In this document: piece after piece, positions 29,601 to 34,359 of the stretch
Layout of the letters: each line of letters begins with the position of its first letter
Numbering within the stretch: position 1 is the stretch's first letter
Assembly (NCBI GenBank): GCA_000310025.1
Contig: FN649728.1
Location: 3,912,632 to 3,946,990, forward strand
DNA length: 34,359 nucleotides
Source of the DNA: Ectocarpus siliculosus
Taxonomy: Eukaryota; Sar; Phaeophyceae; Ectocarpales; Ectocarpaceae
Direction of reading: 5' to 3'
Notes under the pieces: generated by a model
What the model saw: only the letters and a program-made list of their open reading frames with translations
The model's database searches: none
What the model was told of the DNA's origin: nothing
Translations under genes and position numbers: made by a program

Positions 29601-32395
29601 ATGTCCGTGTTGCAGTCGAACGCGCCGCCGAGAAGACCGTGGATATCCCCGTGAATCTTGGTGGCACGGAATGTTTGAGCGGAAAACAATATACAAACGC
29701 GTCTTTAAGGTGTAGCCAAAAGAGTTGAGGAGCGTGCCGTAAGCGTCGTGCCAAATATTGGGCCAGCCCTGAGCCCAGCTGCTCTGCAGAGGGGGGGGAG
29801 GTGTACGCATAGTCGTGCATGCCGTAGTCGTTAGACCATTGACCTCGCATCCCTACAAACCCGGGACGGAGCACGCCGGGTTCTGACCGGACCAGACTCT
29901 CACATCACCAAGCGCGAAGGGCCGCGAGGTATTCGGCGAGTCGCATGAAGGGTGCGCTGCATCCTGCTAAGGGTGCTCGGCATGTTTGTGCTTACTTCCT
30001 TGCGTACGGATGACAGCTGCGTATGACTTAATTTATTTTCTGGTGCATTCACCTCCTACGACAGGTATAAGCACTGTGTAGCTGCCTCGAGGTTACTTGC
30101 CTAATTTAACACAACGTGGTGCGATCATCCCCCTTGCGCGGAGTGAGGATTCACGACCCCGCACAACATGATCTCCTCGACCACCATTATGGTTGCCGCA
30201 AAAACAAAAACAGAGGCAAAAAACACATATATGGCGGTAACCAGTTGCCGAGCTCACCAAGTAATCGGCTTGTTGTACAACGTCGTTGCCAAGTGACGAA
30301 AACCCAACCCCGATGGCAATTACCGAGGGGAGTGCGAACAGACGATCTCGAGCACGCGCGCGCGGAGGACAATTCAAATGGAGCCGGAAACATGCTCTAG
30401 TCTCCCGCTGTCCTCCCCTACCAACACCCACCTGTATCCACGAGACCACCAGCCCACTTATTGCAGCCCTTACGACAGCTTGGAGGGGGCAGGAGGAGAC
30501 AAGAGATTCCCACAACTGTTGTCAATGCATGCCCCCACGTCATATTCGACCACCGGTTTGGGCCGCAAGCGTACGGATGTGCGTGGGGGATTCGACGCGA
30601 TGAACGCAACGCGACAGAGACACGAGCTCAACAAATTACACACTCCTTTTACAAACACCACAGTACGACCCTCCCCCGTGCGGTCAGTCACGGTGCCCCT
30701 GCCTACCTTGTACTGCATGCAGTACTCCCAGTCGTAGAACGACCTGCTCTCCTCGAAACAACCCAAGAAAGCGTCCAACGTGGCGAGGGTGTCGCGGGAT
30801 TGCAGGCCACAGTACGAGCTCGTGCGGGTCAACCTCGGGAGATCCTGACAAAAATATCATCCGAACCGGGAGGTCATACCGACGACGCGTGTTTAGCACG
30901 TGAGCATTGGCTTTATATGTGTCCTGCCACCGGCGTTTTGTTGGGGCAGCAGCAGGTCGTCAACTGTATCAGAGCAGCTAACGGCTGGCGGAACCGGTTT
31001 GTATCAAGCTTACGACCAGCAAACGCGCGCTTTGTCTGTTACCAGCTCAGGCTAAACACGTACGGGTGTGGTGAGGTGACGGCAGGCTGTCCAGCGACAG
31101 AACGTTCAGGCAATACGACCAAATAAAACCGGCGGCGAGGAAAAACAAACCACGCCAGTTGGACCGGTACGGGTGATTGAAGGGTGCTGAGCAGAGACCG
31201 GGACGGTTTCCAACGGAGAGACCACAAAATATCAACCACGACTTTCTCCTCATTGTTCATGCCCCTCCCGATCAATGGTGTGAACAACGATGGCAACACC
31301 GACAGGGAGAAATGGACACCGAGACCGTGTGCGCCCAATGACGGGATGGGAGGGGCAACACGCATCCAAAGGCACTAGCTTCCCGCAAGAAGCAAATAGA
31401 CGTAGGGCTCATACGGCGACCAATCGCAAACGGTGACAACAGCGGCGGGGCAGTACCTGGTAGTTGTGAGGGGAAGAAACATACCCGTACGGGTTGTGGG
31501 TGGGCTTAACCCTGCTGTCTGTGAGGGTGTCTTCGGGGTCGTAGATCGCGGATACGTTGCCGAAACGGCCGCCCGTGACCATGAAATGGTTCTCCACATC
31601 GCTCATCGCGGACCCAAACCAGTCGGGCTGGAAAATTTCGCTTTCGTACCACCTGACGTGGAAAGAGCAGCAGCGTCACTTAGGCGCAAAACCAATAGCG
31701 ATTATTTTCAAACATGACAAAACCACGCCCCCTCGCCACGCCGCGATAACTCCACCCGACAAACCGATAGCCTAAAGTTTATCCGAGACTCACTCGAGCC
31801 CCAGCCATGCCGAGTCGATCATGTAGTCCCACACGGGAAGGGAAACCGTCGGGTCGATCATCTGGAGGTAGCGCTCCATGGTGAGGTCGAACGCCGCGTG
31901 ACTGGTCAGGAACTGCATACCTTGGTGGTAGCAGAAGTTTTGAACCTGCCGAAGAGGAGGAACGCGGTTGGTTGGCGTTTTGTTTTTCCCCATTTACTGC
32001 AACCGATCAAGTGAGGCGTCGACGGCCGGGGGTCATTCATTGGCCTAGGCGGCATTGAGAATAGCAAAGGCTGGGATACAGGTGTCAGTTGTCGCGGTTG
32101 TCGCACGCTCATCGTCAGGCATGCCTGTTGAAAAAGGGGCATTATGGGGTGCAGACGCCCCCACTCCAAACGGCAGAACTCACAAACAGCGCTAGACGGC
32201 TTCTTCTACACACTCGCGTCATGAAGGAATCTCGCCGTTCTCACTTCGGTGCCGTGGATAGCAGTGACGGGCATGTAGTTGCTGAAGTCGGGCCCGTAAG
32301 TGGTCTTGCCCACGGAGTTCGGAATGGTGTACCAGGTCTGCATGGCGTCAAAAAACGCCTCCCTGTCCCTATCCGTCAGTTCGCGGATCTCGCGT
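26642..32395 (-). CDS. Tyrosinase-domain (type-3 copper) protein, spliced, N terminus missing
   Basis: Nine exons with GT-AG introns: 32395-32245, 31945-31794, 31652-31485, 30833-30707, 29656-29402, 29099-28992, 28010-27894, 27546-27408, 26784-26642 (TAG at 26644-26642). They total 1360 bases and join in one frame with all splice phases matching (452 residues plus a missing N terminus). The CuA site is FCYHQGMQFLTSH followed by FDLTMERYLQ and LPVWDYMID. The CuB site is IHGDIHGLLGG and, later, SSTASPVDP joined to LFWVLHPLFDK. The first exon resembles the RREIREL-type start of the domain. The CuB third-His motif has Leu before the His, where many tyrosinases have a second His. A Cys-rich insert (TCDAKCMKG...CGCTC) lies between the CuB parts. 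The family oxidises phenols or carries oxygen; the substrate is unknown. The first exon starts in phase 2, so upstream exon(s) exist; 33450-33408 (hydrophobic LSVLFVCGV, then GTAAGA) is a weak candidate. Confidence 0.85.
29791..30330 (-). repeat. Dispersed ~540-bp repeat, copy A, inside an intron
   Basis: It is nearly identical by eye (about 90%) to 33701-34230, collinear and in the same orientation. Shared blocks include GTTAGACCATTGACCTCGCA, TACAAACCCGGGACGGAGCA, CGTGGTGCGA and the ACAACGTCGTTGCCAAG region. On the minus strand it ends CTACGGCATGC, a short variable part and a C8 run. It lies wholly within the intron 29657-30706 of the tyrosinase-domain gene. No ORF with coding character is seen, so it is probably a non-autonomous element. 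Confidence 0.85.
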
Positions 32396-33182
32396 CTGTC
32401 ACAGGACACAAGGAGGAGGGGAGGTACATGCTGAGGCCTTGTTAAAGGTTGGCCGGAGGCGAAGGGCCGCCAGACGCGAAGATATTGCACGCACGCCCCG
32501 AGGGGAAACCTCCTGTAGGGGGAGGGGCGTTCGTCAGGTAATAGAAACAAGATTGTTACGGCAGCTTCGAACAGACTCTGCACCAATTGCAATGATGGTT
32601 CGTTGCTCTCCGGGTACGAACATGTTCATACTGGTTGCGGCGCTAGGGGTGCATGTGATAAACGAGCAATCAAAGCGGTCGGATGCTTCCCTGTTTGTCC
32701 TATAGCGGTGTCTAAGAGGCCGCGATCATGCCGCATATATGTCGAACAGACTTCTTCTACAGTCTCTTCACGATACCATCTCATCGAACGTTGTGAAAAA
32801 ACCTCAAGGTTCAGTTCAACTCTCCCCAAATGAAGGAATAAACTGAAAGCCCCTCACAGTGACCGTTTTCAATCGTTCTTGCTGTATTCATCCCTAGCCT
32901 CGCCTGTGACTGAGATGTTCAAACCGTTTGACGCCGTGCGCGTGTCAATTGCTTTTCTGGAAGAGACGTTTTTGGCCGTCTACGTCAGCCGGTGTTGCCA
33001 TACTGTAGCAGGAACCGGATAAGACGAGGAGGTCACGGATGAGGAGCAGATGACGGTACGTTCATTCCATGCTGTTACCCAGACCCGAGGAGGCAGTCTG
33101 CACACGAACTGCCGTGAGCTACAAATGCGAGCGGGTGGAACCATATTAGCTGTTTCAACGAAAATCAAAGAACCCCGAGAAA
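32396..33182. other. Upstream region or first intron of the tyrosinase-domain gene
   Basis: The acceptor for exon 32395 has a pyrimidine-rich tract CTCCTCCTTGTGTCCTGTGACAG. No convincing upstream exon is found in this stretch. No promoter motif was identified. Confidence 0.35.
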
Positions 33183-33272
33183 CTCATGTTTTGAATTCCG
33201 TCGCTGTAAGCCAGTTGCCCCTCGAGAGGACGGAGAATTCTTCCCACAGGACCGATCATCGATGGCCGATCG
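33183..33272 (-). repeat. LINE-type 3' tail copy
   Basis: On the minus strand it matches the end of the LINE fragment at 21188-21282. Shared blocks include GGCCATCGRTGATCGGTCCT, GTGGGAA, CTCCGTCCTCTCGAGG and CAAAACAT. Only about 90 bases are recognisable. There is no long C run at its end. Confidence 0.65.
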
Positions 33273-33700
33273 TTCATCCGACGTTTTCACGCCATAAAAT
33301 CCCCCGCGGGGGAGGGAACGTGAACCCGAGCTGGGGAGACTAGAAAAGACATTAAAGGATCCCGCCCCGACGAAGGTGCTTGGTTGAGAACGTTTCTTCT
33401 TACCGAGGTCTCGCAATGTGAGGCACACCACAGACAAACAGCACGGACAGTTTCGTCCTGCACTCACAGCGGGGTTCTGCGGGGCTTTACAATACCATGC
33501 GGTATGTCGTGTGCGTCTTCTTGACAAAACGCACGCATGACAAGAAACGCACAAAACACCCTGTACGGGTCGAACCTAGCTGGGCGAAGCTAGGGGGGTA
33601 GGGGGAATGGGCGTTTTTCTCTCGAAGCATAGTAATGCAGGGGGCAACTGGAGAATTAATACCATGTTCCGGGGCCTATGTGAGTGCACGTGGAACGGGA

Positions 33701-34230
33701 GGGGGGGGGACTCATAGTTGTGCATGCCGTGGTAGTTAGACCATTGACCTCGCATTCCTACAAACCCGGGACGGAGCACGCCGGGTTCTCACCGGACCAG
33801 GCTCTCACATCACCAAGCGCGAAGCGCCGTGAGGTATTCGGCGGGTCGCATGAAGGGTGCGCTGCATCCTGCTTGTGGTGTTCGGCATCTTGTGCTTACT
33901 TCCTTGTGTACGGATGACAGCTGCGTATGACTAAATATGTTTTCTGTTTTTTTCACTTCCAGAGACAGTCATAAGCACTGTGTAGCTGCCTCGAGGGTGC
34001 TTGACCAATTTAACACAACGTGGTGCGACCATCCTCTTTGCGCGGAGTGAGGTTTCTCCACCCCGCACAACATGATCTACTCGACCACCATTATGGTTAC
34101 CGCCAAAACAAAAACCAGGGGTAAAAAAAAAACGGTAACCTGGTTGCCGAGTTCACGAAGTGAATTGGCTTGTTTTACAACGTCGTTGCCAAGGGGCGAA
34201 AACCCAACCCCGATGGCAAACACCGGCGGG
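33701..34230 (-). repeat. Dispersed ~540-bp repeat, copy B
   Basis: This is the second copy of the intronic repeat at 29791-30330, upstream of the tyrosinase-domain gene. On the minus strand it ends in GGCATGCACAACTATGAGT followed by a C9 run. Its other end abuts a G-rich sequence and the G19 run, so that boundary is uncertain. Confidence 0.85.
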
Positions 34231-34241
34231 GGCGGCGTGGA

Positions 34242-34260
34242 GGGGGGGGGGGGGGGGGGG
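34242..34260 (+). repeat. G19 homopolymer near the window end
   Basis: Nineteen consecutive G, after which the sequence (34261-34359) becomes runs such as AAAAA, GGGCCC and CCCCTTTCCC, with no match to repeat copy A. Confidence 0.9.
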
Positions 34261-34359
34261 TAAAAAGGAAAATCTCACCGGGTAATCACCTAGGGGAAGA
34301 TCCGAAAAAACCATGGGCCCTCCTCCATGGCCCCTTTCCCAAGGGGTAAGGGTTTGGAA

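Noticed and set aside
33408-33450. 5' exon of the tyrosinase-domain gene encoding a hydrophobic LSVLFVCGV segment before GTAAGA
   Set aside because: The phase fits and the sequence could be a signal peptide, but there is no ATG in the frame and only one candidate acceptor upstream. Kept only as a weak suggestion.

Overview
The window looks like nuclear DNA of a eukaryote, most plausibly a brown-alga-like stramenopile. This is an inference from GC-rich sequence, a finely split spliced gene, a tyrosinase-family product and a dense load of copia, LINE and unusual LTR elements. I ran no database search. About 80% of the window is mobile-element sequence. Only one host gene can be modelled with confidence.

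Region 1 (1-7935, minus strand) is the 5' part of an unusual LTR retroelement. It has a probable 5' LTR (7438-7935), a leader ORF without ATG, a ~1286-residue Gag, a single in-frame UGA, and then a Pol frame open from 2511 to the left edge. Gag carries a 15-residue coiled-coil repeat, an SR-rich segment and a CCHC knuckle. In Pol the first recognisable domain is a NADAR/YbiA-like domain (about 1614-1147), followed by a retropepsin (DSGSP at 795-781). A NAD/ADP-ribose-type N-glycosidase fold between Gag and protease is the most striking observation here. RT and integrase would lie beyond the left edge.

Region 2 (8005-8328, minus) is a tRNA-derived SINE with A box, B box, a second A-box-like motif and an A-rich tail. 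Region 3 (9350-16730) is a decayed LINE on the minus strand. A 5'-truncated Ty1/copia element (about 10640-14920, plus strand) splits it inside the RT domain. Region 4 (about 17060-22200) holds a degenerate GGCTATCACGCC repeat, then a second decayed copia element (plus strand) with an internal deletion and stop codons. A LINE 3' fragment (21171-21715, minus) interrupts its RNase H part.

Region 5 (about 22245-23890) is an array of about 15 units. Each full unit has a ~75-base core able to form a TGGC-loop-GCCA hairpin, and the units are separated by variable AT-rich spacers. Region 6 (24000-26640) has no recognisable gene. Region 7 (26642-32395, minus) is a tyrosinase-domain gene with at least nine exons whose splice phases all agree. 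Its fifth modelled intron contains a ~540-base repeat, and a second copy lies upstream at 33701-34230. These repeats share a 3' tail and a terminal C run with the LINE fragment, which suggests a SINE/LINE-type partnership. The last ~100 bases, and 9727-9940, look like poor-quality sequence after long homopolymers.
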